DNA of 64,000 bases from DATGMP01 sp035293565. Lineage in GTDB: Bacteria > Pseudomonadota > Alphaproteobacteria > BOG-932 > Roseiterribacteraceae. The notes under the pieces are model-generated. The model did not search any database and was not told the origin of the DNA. It saw nothing but the letters and a program-made list of their open reading frames with translations. Position 1 is the first letter of the stretch; each line of letters starts with the position of its first letter. A program made the translations under genes and the position numbers. The DNA lies in the NCBI GenBank assembly GCA_035293565.1, contig DATGMP010000036.1, forward strand, positions 1 through 64,000, in the 5' to 3' direction. Shown one piece after another: positions 8,231-16,007 of the stretch.

Positions 8231-9403
8231 TTGGGAGAGTTCAGTCTCGGCTTCGACGTCAATTCCTTGCTCGAGGAGGCGAGCCGGCGAACGGGCGGGC
8301 TTACGGATCTCGGGCCGGGACCGTTCTTGGAGCCGCTGAAGCTCTTCGTTCGATCCCTCGAGGATGACGCGATGCTGAACCAAGTGGGGCAGCACATCGC
8401 GCGACAGCGGGCATTGGGCCATATCGCCAACCGGCTTCTCTATACCGACGACCGTAAGAAATATCCGGAGATCGCGCGGCAGACGATCGAGAAGCCGATC
8501 TTCATCATCGGGCTGGGCCGTACCGGCTCGACGATCCTGCACGACATCCTGGCCCAGGATCCGTCCAGTCGCGCTCCGCTCACCTGGGAGGTGACCTTTC
8601 CGTCGCCGCCGCCCGAGACCGCGACCTATGAGACCGATCCGCGCATCGCCAAATGCCAGGCCGGCTTTCCGCCCGAGGATGAGCGGCGGATCAAGTTCAA
8701 GGCGATGCACCCGATGGGCGCGCAGCTCAGCCAGGAATGCGTCGTGACGATGGGCGACTGCATGTGCACGCCGCTCTTCCACAACCAGTTCCGCGTGACC
8801 TCGTACCAGGACTGGGTGGATCGCGCCGACTTTTCCCATGTCTATGAATTTCACTACAAGCAGCTCCAGCATCTGCAATCGCGCCACAAGCTCGACCGTT
8901 GGGTGTTGAAGACGGGCGCCCATATGTGGGGCCTCGAATTTCTGCTCGAAACCTATCCCGATGCGCGCATCGTCTTCACGCATCGCGATCCGGTGAAGTC
9001 GCTGACCTCTTATGCGAGCTTAACGGCGCTCGTTCGCTCGATGGGGAGCGACCATGTCGACAATTTCGAAGTCGCCGAGGATTGGAACCGGCGCCTGAAG
9101 CAGAAGCTGGAGCACGCGATTGCCGTGCGCGCGGCGAAGGATTATCCGCAGGCCGTCTTCTACGACATGAAGTTCTCCGAATTCGTGCGCGACCAGTTCG
9201 CCGTCGTGAAGAAGATCTACGAGGCCTTCGATCTGCCGATGTCGGACGAGGCGGCGAAGCGGATGAAATGGTTCATCGCCGACAACCCGCAAGGCAAGCA
9301 CGGCATCCATCGCTACTCGCCGGAGGAATACGGCATCGATCCGCAAATCGTGCGGCGCGATTTCCGCACCTATATCGAACGCTTCGACCTGCCGCCTGAA
9401 TAA
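8231..9403 (+). CDS. Sulfotransferase family protein
   Basis: A 390-residue PAPS-dependent sulfotransferase-like protein. The P-loop-like phosphosulfate-binding motif PIFIIGLGRTGSTILHDIL (about residues 93-111) is clear, as is the second nucleotide-binding segment ARIVFTHRDPVKSLTSYASL (about residues 245-264; the usual R.P..s..S region). The start is TTG at 8231, chosen for the GGGGAGG 6 bases upstream; no ATG fits. The MDR reductase follows 10 bases downstream, so the two share a transcript. Family members of this size may sulfate small molecules or glycolipids. Its place beside catabolic genes is unusual, and the acceptor is unknown. Confidence 0.85.
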   Translation: MGEFSLGFDVNSLLEEASRRTGGLTDLGPGPFLEPLKLFVRSLEDDAMLNQVGQHIARQRALGHIANRLLYTDDRKKYPEIARQTIEKPIFIIGLGRTGSTILHDILAQDPSSRAPLTWEVTFPSPPPETATYETDPRIAKCQAGFPPEDERRIKFKAMHPMGAQLSQECVVTMGDCMCTPLFHNQFRVTSYQDWVDRADFSHVYEFHYKQLQHLQSRHKLDRWVLKTGAHMWGLEFLLETYPDARIVFTHRDPVKSLTSYASLTALVRSMGSDHVDNFEVAEDWNRRLKQKLEHAIAVRAAKDYPQAVFYDMKFSEFVRDQFAVVKKIYEAFDLPMSDEAAKRMKWFIADNPQGKHGIHRYSPEEYGIDPQIVRRDFRTYIERFDLPPE

Positions 9404-9413
9404 GGAGTCGGAC

Positions 9414-10466
9414 ATGAGTGCTGGAACGATGAAGGCTTGGCGCACGCACGCCTATGGCGAGCCGATGAAGGCGCTGGTCCTCGACACGGTGCCGATCCCG
9501 GAGCCCGGCCCGGGCGAAGTGCTCGTCAAGGCGCAAGGCATCCCGCTCAACCTGAACGACCTCGAGCGTATTCGCGGCGGCAACATGATGGCGGAGCCGA
9601 AGCACCCCTACAGCCCGGGGATGGAGACGATGGGCATGGTCGCGGCGACCGGTCCCGGTGCGCAAGGCTGGGCTGGCAAGCGCGTCGTCGGCATCACCAA
9701 GGGCGCGCACGGCTCCTTCGCCGAATATGTGATCTGCCTCGCGGGCTCGGTGTTCGAGATGCCGGACTCGATCCCGCTGCCGGACGCAGCCGCGATTTTC
9801 TATCCGTTCCATCTGGCCTGGCTCGGCCTCATCGAGCGCGGGACTCTCAAGTCCGGCGAAAGCGTGCTGATCCATGCAGCCGCGGGCGGTTCGGGCTCTG
9901 CGGCGATCCAGCTTGCGGTGAATGCCGGCGCACGGGTCTTCGCGACAGTCGGTTCGGACGAGAAAAAGGCGCTCTGCCGCGAACTCGGCGCCGAAGTCGC
10001 GATCAACTACAAGACCGAGGATTTCGCCCAGATCGTTTATGAAAAGACGAACGGCAAAGGCGTCGACATGGTCTTCGACAATGTGGGCGAGGCGGTGCTG
10101 GACAAGTCGATACGGGCGATCGCCTATGGCGGCCGCTATCTGGTGATGGGCTTCGCGTCGAACAAACGGGTCGCGGACGAGAAATTCTACGTGCCGCGGC
10201 GGCTGTCGCTGGGGAACTTCAGCCTGGTCGGCGTCGGGCTCGGCTATGCCGACGACATGACCGGCGCCTATCTCAAGAAGAATATGGGCTGGAACTTCTC
10301 GCCGCACCGGCAAGGCGCCGAGATCAATCGCAAGATCGTCGATCTGATCCTGTCGAAGAAGGTGCGCACCGTGATCGGCAGCGCCGTGCCGTTCAGCGAG
10401 GTGCCGGCCGCCTTCGAGGCGATGGCGGCAAGCAAGACGACCGGCAGGACGGTGGTGCTGGTGTGA
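9414..10466 (+). CDS. Zinc-independent MDR-family NAD(P)H:quinone/enone reductase
   Basis: A 350-residue medium-chain reductase of the quinone oxidoreductase type, reducing quinones or alpha,beta-unsaturated carbonyl compounds with NADPH. The cofactor-binding motif VLIHAAAGGSGSAAIQLAVNAGA (about residues 149-171) and GVDMVFDNVGEAVLDKS are typical. The Cys/His ligands of zinc alcohol dehydrogenases are absent. AAGGAG lies 6 bases before the ATG. It follows the sulfotransferase in one operon and ends 1 base before the convergent ICMT-like gene's stop. An enoyl-thioester or enone intermediate is a plausible substrate. Confidence 0.9.
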   Translation: MSAGTMKAWRTHAYGEPMKALVLDTVPIPEPGPGEVLVKAQGIPLNLNDLERIRGGNMMAEPKHPYSPGMETMGMVAATGPGAQGWAGKRVVGITKGAHGSFAEYVICLAGSVFEMPDSIPLPDAAAIFYPFHLAWLGLIERGTLKSGESVLIHAAAGGSGSAAIQLAVNAGARVFATVGSDEKKALCRELGAEVAINYKTEDFAQIVYEKTNGKGVDMVFDNVGEAVLDKSIRAIAYGGRYLVMGFASNKRVADEKFYVPRRLSLGNFSLVGVGLGYADDMTGAYLKKNMGWNFSPHRQGAEINRKIVDLILSKKVRTVIGSAVPFSEVPAAFEAMAASKTTGRTVVLV

Positions 10467-10467
10467 T

Positions 10468-11124
10468 TCAGTAAAGTCCCGGAATCAGTCGCGACGTCCT
10501 CGCGCGGAAGGCGTCGTACTCCGCGCCGAACTGGCTTTGCAGCAGCCTCTCCTCGGCATTCATGCGGGCGACGAGCGGCGGCACCATCACCGCCGCAAGC
10601 AGCACGCCGACCCAATTGCCGAAGGCGAGGCCCCAGCCCAGCATGTTCACCAGGAGGCCGAGATAGCTCGGATGACGGATCACCGAATAGATGCCGGTCG
10701 TCAGCAGCGTGTGATCCTTTTGAATGGCAACCAGGCCGCTGAACCGGTTGCCCAGCACATGCACCGGCCAGAGCCGGAGCGCGCCGCCGAGGATCGCTAG
10801 CGCGACACCGACCCAACGCACTGTATCTCCGTCGATCATCCAGAATCGCTCGCGGTCGGCGAAGGCCGGCAGGAAGCCGTCGGCGATTCCGATCAACGAA
10901 AAAGCCCACAACACCCAGCGATTGCCGCGGTCCTCGCGAACGCCGGGATTGACATTGCCGCCGACATACAGCGCCGCTACGACGGCGAGGATCGTGGCGA
11001 CCGCAAGGGCGGTGAGCGGCGGATCGGTGAGGAAGGGTTCGATGCTCCCTTCGCCAAGCACGGCCAATCCCAGATAGAGCCCGACACTGACGACGACGAG
11101 CACCAATCGTGCGGCAAACGGCAT
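10468..11124 (-). CDS. ICMT-like membrane methyltransferase
   Basis: A 218-residue membrane protein of the isoprenylcysteine carboxyl methyltransferase/phospholipid N-methyltransferase family. About five hydrophobic segments precede the conserved SAM-binding region TTGIYSVIRHPSYLGLL (about residues 151-167) and the closing EERLLQSQFGAEYDAFR. These enzymes methylate lipid-like or carboxylate substrates in the membrane using S-adenosylmethionine. It starts 18 bases after the acyl-CoA synthetase stop on the same strand, so it is the last gene of the nitronate monooxygenase operon, an unusual partner for CoA-linked catabolism. Confidence 0.85.
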   Translation of the reverse strand: MPFAARLVLVVVSVGLYLGLAVLGEGSIEPFLTDPPLTALAVATILAVVAALYVGGNVNPGVREDRGNRWVLWAFSLIGIADGFLPAFADRERFWMIDGDTVRWVGVALAILGGALRLWPVHVLGNRFSGLVAIQKDHTLLTTGIYSVIRHPSYLGLLVNMLGWGLAFGNWVGVLLAAVMVPPLVARMNAEERLLQSQFGAEYDAFRARTSRLIPGLY

Positions 11125-11142
11125 CGCGGCAACCTCCCGCGT

Positions 11143-12720
11143 CTATTTTCCCTCTCGGTCCCAGGCGCCTTTCGTGCCACCGGCACGGAGCTCGTTCTTT
11201 TTGACCTTGCCGGTCGGGGTCTTTGGCAACTCGATTTCAGTCACTTCGATATAACGCGGGACCATGTAGCGGGGGAGCCGTTCCTGAAGGAACAGGCACA
11301 ACTCGTCCGGTGCGACGAACGCGCCGGGCTTCAGCGTCGCCACGACCTTGATCTCATCTTCAGACGTCGGCGAGGGGACGCCGATAGCGGCGGATTCGAG
11401 AATCGCCGGATGCGCATTCACCTCCACCTCGACTTCGTAGGAGGAGATGTTCTCGCCGCGGCGGCGCAGACAATCCTTGATCCGATCGACGAAATAGAAA
11501 TTCCCGTCGGCATCCTTCGTGAATGCGTCGCCGGTATGGAGCCATTGGTTGCGCCAGGCCTCCGCCGTCGCCTGCGGATTGCGCCAATAGCCGAGATTGA
11601 ATTCCCAAGGCGCGTCGGCCCGCAGCACCAGCTCACCCACCGCGCCTACCGGCACCTCCTCGTCGCGCTCATCGACCAGACGAGCCTGCACGCCTGGACG
11701 GGGGCGGCCGCATGTCGAAAAATTCACGAGGTTAAACCCGTCGGCCGCGAGAGGCGCCGAGACCTCGGTCATGTTGAAGAAGGTCGTGACATCGCAGCCG
11801 AACCGCGCCTTGAAGGCGTCGAGATCGCGGAGCAGCGGGATCATGATGAGCTTCTTCAGCGTGTGATCGCGATCTTGCGGCGAGGCCGGAGGCGCGATGA
11901 GGAAGTGCGACATGGACGACAGAAGAATCGACATCGTCGCCTTGTAGCGGCGGACGTCGCTCCAAAAATTGCCGACCGAGAATTTTTCGCGAATCGCCAT
12001 CGTTGCGCCGTTGATGACGACGATGCCGAACATATTCGACAGCCCCACATGATAGAAGGGCAGGAACATGTAGAATACGTCATCCGGCGTGCAGACTTTC
12101 GACGCGGGAATCGCCGTCGCGTGCGCTTGGGCGTAGGAATAGAGTACGCCTTTCGAAGGTCCGGTCGTGCCCGACGTGTAGAAGATGGCCATCGGGTCCC
12201 AATAGTCGACCGCCGGCGGCAGCGGCGCCGGATCGTCGCTCGCCAGCTCTTCGAAAGGCCGATAGGTCCAAGCCGAAACCTGCGCGTCGATGTCGTGCCC
12301 ATCGGGATAGACGAAGATTTGCTTGATATCGGTCAACTGGCCCGCGATGTCGTGCCAAACCGGCAGATGCGCATTCCAGATCACCGCGAGCTTGGCGCCG
12401 GAATCATTCGCCTGATGCTGCAGCATTCCGAACTTGTAGGCTTCGTTCACCGGCACCATCAGCGCGCCGATCTTGCAGAGCCCCAGCCAGACGAGCACGT
12501 AGTCGATCGAGTTCGGCATCATCACCAGAACCCGATCGCCTTTGACGACGCCCGCTGCCGCGAAGCCGCGGCCGATGCGGTTCGCCGCCTTGTCGACCTC
12601 CGCATAGCTCAGGACGCGATCGTTCATCATGAGCAGAGGCTTGTCCGGCTGCGTCTTGGCGAAATCCTCGATCAGGTAATGGAAGACGAGCTTGCGGCTT
12701 TTGGCGATGGCTTCGGTCAT
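11143..12720 (-). CDS. AMP-forming acyl-CoA synthetase
   Basis: A 525-residue member of the ANL superfamily that activates a carboxylic acid with ATP and joins it to CoA. The phosphate-binding loop FYTSGTTGPSKGVLYS (residues 180-195), the downstream FNMTE, the hinge region (GDAFTKDADGNFYFVDRIKDCL) and the catalytic lysine motif PKTPTGKVKK near residue 510 are all intact. It overlaps the upstream VOC gene by ATGA. Within this operon it is the probable entry step, making the CoA thioester used by the enoyl-CoA hydratase. The acid is unknown; a KstR2-like regulator nearby recalls FadD3-type ring-propanoate activation but does not prove it. Confidence 0.93.
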   Translation of the reverse strand: MTEAIAKSRKLVFHYLIEDFAKTQPDKPLLMMNDRVLSYAEVDKAANRIGRGFAAAGVVKGDRVLVMMPNSIDYVLVWLGLCKIGALMVPVNEAYKFGMLQHQANDSGAKLAVIWNAHLPVWHDIAGQLTDIKQIFVYPDGHDIDAQVSAWTYRPFEELASDDPAPLPPAVDYWDPMAIFYTSGTTGPSKGVLYSYAQAHATAIPASKVCTPDDVFYMFLPFYHVGLSNMFGIVVINGATMAIREKFSVGNFWSDVRRYKATMSILLSSMSHFLIAPPASPQDRDHTLKKLIMIPLLRDLDAFKARFGCDVTTFFNMTEVSAPLAADGFNLVNFSTCGRPRPGVQARLVDERDEEVPVGAVGELVLRADAPWEFNLGYWRNPQATAEAWRNQWLHTGDAFTKDADGNFYFVDRIKDCLRRRGENISSYEVEVEVNAHPAILESAAIGVPSPTSEDEIKVVATLKPGAFVAPDELCLFLQERLPRYMVPRYIEVTEIELPKTPTGKVKKNELRAGGTKGAWDREGK

Positions 12721-13208
12721 GATTTCACGATCTGCATGAATTCGATCACCACGCCGTCAGGGTCCTCGCAGCAGAAGACATATTGGCGCGTGCCGGCCAT
12801 GTCGATCAGGCCAGGCTCGGAATAGACGTCGTAACCGCCGGTCTTGAGCTTATCGTAAAGGGCGAAACAATCCCTGACCTTGAGGCAGATGCGGGCGACG
12901 CCCAGATGCGAGAGCGTGCGCTCCGACGGCTTCTCGGAGCGAGGCGCTGTCCATTCGATGAGATCGAGCCGGGTCTCCCATTTGCCGTCGCCCAGCTGCA
13001 GGAACACAGCGCGGCCATCGATATTATCCGGCAGACGGAAGAGGGGGCCGAGCCCGATCTCGCCGAAGCTGCGCGGGCCGTCCTTCTCGGCGGCGGCCAA
13101 ATCGAGGAACTCGTGGAATCCGATCAGCTTGTAGAAGGCGAGGGAGCGGTCGAGATCGCTGCAATTCACATTGACGTGGAAGATCTGCAGCGCGTTGCGT
13201 CTGGTCAT
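12717..13208 (-). CDS. VOC (glyoxalase/dioxygenase) family protein
   Basis: A 163-residue single-domain vicinal-oxygen-chelate protein. The fold begins with LQIFHVNVNCSDLDRSLAFYKLIGF and ends with YVFCCEDPDGVVIEFMQI, giving the metal-ligand His near residue 10 and Glu near residue 156. VOC enzymes include methylmalonyl-CoA epimerases, isomerases and extradiol dioxygenases. A role in rearranging or binding a CoA intermediate would suit the operon. It follows the enoyl-CoA hydratase by 8 bases and overlaps the acyl-CoA synthetase by 4. Confidence 0.85.
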   Translation of the reverse strand: MTRRNALQIFHVNVNCSDLDRSLAFYKLIGFHEFLDLAAAEKDGPRSFGEIGLGPLFRLPDNIDGRAVFLQLGDGKWETRLDLIEWTAPRSEKPSERTLSHLGVARICLKVRDCFALYDKLKTGGYDVYSEPGLIDMAGTRQYVFCCEDPDGVVIEFMQIVKS

Positions 13209-13217
13209 CGGCAGGCC

Positions 13218-14021
13218 CTATCGACCCTTGAACACCGCCGTGCGCTTCTCCTTGAAGCTCTGCACACCCTCGACCGCGTCGTCGCTGTCGAACAGCTTCT
13301 GCTGAATCGGCCCGAGCTCGAGCGCGGCGGACTCGTAACCTTGCACGACGGCGCGCCGGGCGTTCACGATCGTCGCCTGAACGGCGAGCGGCGCCTGCGC
13401 GGCGATGCGCTCGGCGATCTCGATCGCGCGGCCGAGCTGTTTGCCCGTCTCCACGATTTCCTGCACGAGACCCAGACGGAAGGCGGTCTCGGCATCGAAC
13501 TCGTCGCCGGTCAAGAGATAGCGCATCGCGTTTCCCCAGCCGGCCCGCTCCACCATACGGATCGTTGCGCCGTGATTGGCCATGATGCCGCGCTGGACCT
13601 CGAGCTGCGAAAAACGGCAATTCCCGGCGGCGACCACAATGTCGGCCGCCAGCATCAATTCGATCGCGATGGTGAAGCAGATGCCCTGCAGCGCCACGAC
13701 GACCGGTTTCGAGCGCAGGGGCGGAAAGAGATCGTATGGGTCGACCTTTCCCGCGGGCGCCATATGCCGTCCGGCGCGAAGCCAGGACTGCATCTGGTCG
13801 AGCTGAATGCCGGCGGTGAAGTGATCGCCGAAAGCGTGCAACACGCCGACCCGTACGTCCGGATCATGCTCCAGCCGGTCATAGGCCTCGCCCATCTCGA
13901 TCATCATCTTTTCGCTGAAGCCGTTGCGCTTGGGCACGCGGTCGATGCCCATCAGCTGCAAGTGGCCCCGCTTCTCGATGACGATGCGCCCTTCGGCGGG
14001 CGCCGCCTCTCTGTCGCTCAT
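13218..14021 (-). CDS. Crotonase-family enoyl-CoA hydratase/isomerase
   Basis: A 267-residue crotonase-fold protein acting on CoA thioesters. The first oxyanion-hole region is VLHAFGDHFTAGIQLDQM and the second is SQLEVQRGIMANHGATIRMVERAGWGNAMRYLLTGDEFDA. The glutamates of classical enoyl-CoA hydratase are not clearly in place, so isomerase, hydrolase or other crotonase chemistry is possible. The ATG at 14021 has AAGGAG at 8 bases and overlaps the nitronate monooxygenase stop by ATGA. A GTG at 14030 is in frame but its Shine-Dalgarno would touch it. Confidence 0.88.
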   Translation of the reverse strand: MSDREAAPAEGRIVIEKRGHLQLMGIDRVPKRNGFSEKMMIEMGEAYDRLEHDPDVRVGVLHAFGDHFTAGIQLDQMQSWLRAGRHMAPAGKVDPYDLFPPLRSKPVVVALQGICFTIAIELMLAADIVVAAGNCRFSQLEVQRGIMANHGATIRMVERAGWGNAMRYLLTGDEFDAETAFRLGLVQEIVETGKQLGRAIEIAERIAAQAPLAVQATIVNARRAVVQGYESAALELGPIQQKLFDSDDAVEGVQSFKEKRTAVFKGR

Positions 14022-14962
14022 CGCGTCCACTCCTTCGCTTGCGCGCCTGCCGATTCCAGCGCCGCACGATGCTCGGTCGCGATGCGGGCGCAGAGTTCCG
14101 CGGCGGGCGGGATATCGCGGATCCCGCCCGAGCCCTGGCCGGCCGACCAGATATCCTTCCAGACCTTGGCCTCCCCCTCGAGCGAGAGGCCGCCATGCGA
14201 TGGGTTCATGTCGGTCGGATCGCGGCCGGCCGCGACGATCGACGGGCGGAGGAAATTGCCGAACACACCGCTGATCGCCGGGGTGTAGACGATGTCCGCG
14301 GCATTCGCTTGGGTGATCATGGTCTTGAACTCGGGCTGCGCCAGGCTTTCGCGGGTCGCGATGAAGCGCGTGCCCATATAGGCGAGGTCGGCGCCCATCA
14401 TTCGCGCCGCGGCGACCTGGCTGCCGGTGTTCATGCAGCCGGCCAGGATGATCGTGCCGGGGAAGAAGGCGCGGATCTCCGACACCAGAGCGAACGCGTT
14501 GACGGTTCCGGCGTGGCCGCCGGCGCCCGCCGAGACGCCGATCAGCCCGTCGACGCCCGCGTCGGCGGCCTTGCGCGCATGGGCGAGATGGATGATGTCA
14601 TGGAAGACCAGACCACCATAGGAATGGACCGCATCGATCACCTCCTTGACCACGCCCAGGGAGGTGATGACGACCGGCACCTTGTGCTCGACGGTCCTCG
14701 CGAGGTCCGCCTGGAGCCGTGAGTTGGATTTATGGACCACCAGATTGACCGCGTAGGGCGCGTCCTGCGCAGACAGCCTTTCCTGAATCTCGGACAGCCA
14801 GGCGGCATAACCCTCGGTCGTACGCTGGTTGAGCGAGGGGAAGGAGCCAATGAAGCCCGACTTGCAGGCGGCGACCACCAGATCCGGGCCGGAAACGAGG
14901 AACATCGGGGAGACGATCACCGGCGCCGTGAGGCGGCCATGAAGTTGCGCGGGGATGGGCAC
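14018..14962 (-). CDS. Nitronate monooxygenase family flavoprotein
   Basis: A 314-residue FMN-dependent TIM-barrel of the nitronate monooxygenase/2-nitropropane dioxygenase family. It opens with LTAPVIVSPMFLVSGPDLVVAA. The FMN-phosphate region GLIGVSAGAGGHAGTVNAF has the family's GxxAGGH-like histidine, and GADLAYMGTRFIATRES follows. Many so-called NMOs are really enoyl-CoA or ring reductases, for example IpdC of steroid breakdown. I start at the GTG at 14962, with AGGAAA 9 bases upstream, which puts the protein start where the family usually begins; a TTG at 15001 is in frame. First gene of the operon down to 10468. Confidence 0.87.
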   Translation of the reverse strand: MPIPAQLHGRLTAPVIVSPMFLVSGPDLVVAACKSGFIGSFPSLNQRTTEGYAAWLSEIQERLSAQDAPYAVNLVVHKSNSRLQADLARTVEHKVPVVITSLGVVKEVIDAVHSYGGLVFHDIIHLAHARKAADAGVDGLIGVSAGAGGHAGTVNAFALVSEIRAFFPGTIILAGCMNTGSQVAAARMMGADLAYMGTRFIATRESLAQPEFKTMITQANAADIVYTPAISGVFGNFLRPSIVAAGRDPTDMNPSHGGLSLEGEAKVWKDIWSAGQGSGGIRDIPPAAELCARIATEHRAALESAGAQAKEWTR

Positions 14963-14980
14963 TGGGGCGATTTCCTGCCT

Positions 14981-14997
14981 GTTGAGCCTTGCCCAAC
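14981..14997. promoter_or_regulatory. Imperfect palindrome before the NMO operon
   Basis: GTTGAGC-CTT-GCCCAAC pairs six of seven arm bases and lies 18 bases upstream of the GTG at 14962. It could be an operator for the NMO operon. It does not match the CAAGnnCTTG sites at 15943 and 23023, so any regulator is unknown. Confidence 0.3.
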
Positions 14998-15177
14998 GCA
15001 ATTACGGGCTCGGTCGGCGGATGTCAAAAGGGGAGGGGATCAAGGGGAGGGGCGTCTCCACGCGCAATCGCGTGCGTCGGCCAGGCGGACTGCCGACATT
15101 CGGCGCTTATTTGCGGGCGTCGGAACGAGAGGTCGGCAGCCCTCCTCTAAACCCCTCCCGCGGGTAGGGGATCTGGA

Positions 15178-15810
15178 TCACTTCTCGATACCCCCGAAAA
15201 TCAGGGCCAGCTGGGTGTCGATGATCTTGTTGATGGAATAGCGGCCATTGGGGCGGTACCAGTCGACGGCGGCCGCGCAGAGGTCGTTGATCATGCGCAG
15301 CAGCAGATGCAGGTCAAGGTCGCTGCGGAAGGTGCCCTCATCGACGCCGTTCTGGAGCACGCTGTACCAGATGCGGCCGCTCGCCTTCCATGTCTCTTCG
15401 ACATAGGCGAAGCTCGGCTGACGGGCCATGAATTTGCGCTCGTGGATGCTGATTGCCACGATGTGGGGGTTGCTGACGGTGGTTTTCAGCGCCAGCACGA
15501 TCATCTCGCGAAGCGTTTCCTTCGCAGGCTTTCCCTGGTCCACGATCGCCTGATATTTGGGCGTCATCGCGATGAAGCCCTTCAGGAGCTCGTGGAGCAT
15601 CTCCTCCTTGGTCTGGAAGTGATGGTAGAGGCTGCCGGAGAGGATCCCCGCGGCGTCGCCGATCTCGCGGATCGTGGTCTCCTCATAGCCTTTCTCGGCG
15701 AAGAGCTTTGCCGCGACTTCCAGGATTTCCTCGCGCCGTTTGCTGACCTTTTCGCGCGGCTTGAGCGCCGGCGGCTCGAGGGCGGAAGCGGTCTTTCTTT
15801 TCAGCTGCAA
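15178..15810 (-). CDS. KstR2-like TetR family transcriptional repressor
   Basis: A 210-residue TetR regulator. The helix-turn-helix is TTIREIGDAAGILSGSLYHHF, residues about 45-65. The stretch from GILSGSLYHHF through KEEMLHELLKGF, then RQPSFAYVEETW, LQNGVDEGTFRSDLDLHLL and VDWYRPNGRYS, closely resembles mycobacterial KstR2 (remembered, not aligned by software). KstR2 binds the CoA thioester of a steroid-derived propanoate and recognises a CAAGnnCTTG operator. Two such sites lie nearby, at 15943 (upstream of hyuB) and 23023 (between divergent SDRs). It is divergent from hyuB and lies upstream of the NMO operon, so it probably governs this CoA-linked catabolic region. Ligand unknown. Confidence 0.85.
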   Translation of the reverse strand: MQLKRKTASALEPPALKPREKVSKRREEILEVAAKLFAEKGYEETTIREIGDAAGILSGSLYHHFQTKEEMLHELLKGFIAMTPKYQAIVDQGKPAKETLREMIVLALKTTVSNPHIVAISIHERKFMARQPSFAYVEETWKASGRIWYSVLQNGVDEGTFRSDLDLHLLLRMINDLCAAAVDWYRPNGRYSINKIIDTQLALIFGGIEK

Positions 15811-15942
15811 GCGTCACCTTCTCACGTTTGATGCCGCGGGAATAACCTCGCGGGATCGCAACCGTCGTGATAGTTTCGGCGGTAGCCGGATGTTGAACGT
15901 GCCCCAGGGCGCTGTCAACGCGAAGAATTGCGGCTGACCAAC

Positions 15943-15952
15943 CAACCGCTTG
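15943..15952. promoter_or_regulatory. Candidate KstR2-type operator upstream of hyuB
   Basis: CAAC-CG-CTTG matches seven of eight fixed bases of the KstR2 core CAAGnnCTTG and shares CCAAnCGCTTG with the perfect site at 23023. It lies in the interval between the divergent TetR gene (start 15810) and hyuB (start 16008), suiting both autoregulation and control of hyuBA. Confidence 0.45.
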
Positions 15953-16007
15953 CGTGATAAATGGCCGGGCCTTAGGCTGCCCGCCATCCAGAAAGGTGTC
16001 GCGCCAG

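Noticed and set aside
12783..14288. 501-codon plus-strand frame
   Set aside because: Opposes the VOC, crotonase and NMO genes; no family features.
15020..15175. GGGGAGGGG and CCCCTCCC runs as a terminator
   Set aside because: The runs are far apart and do not form a compact hairpin followed by a T tract.
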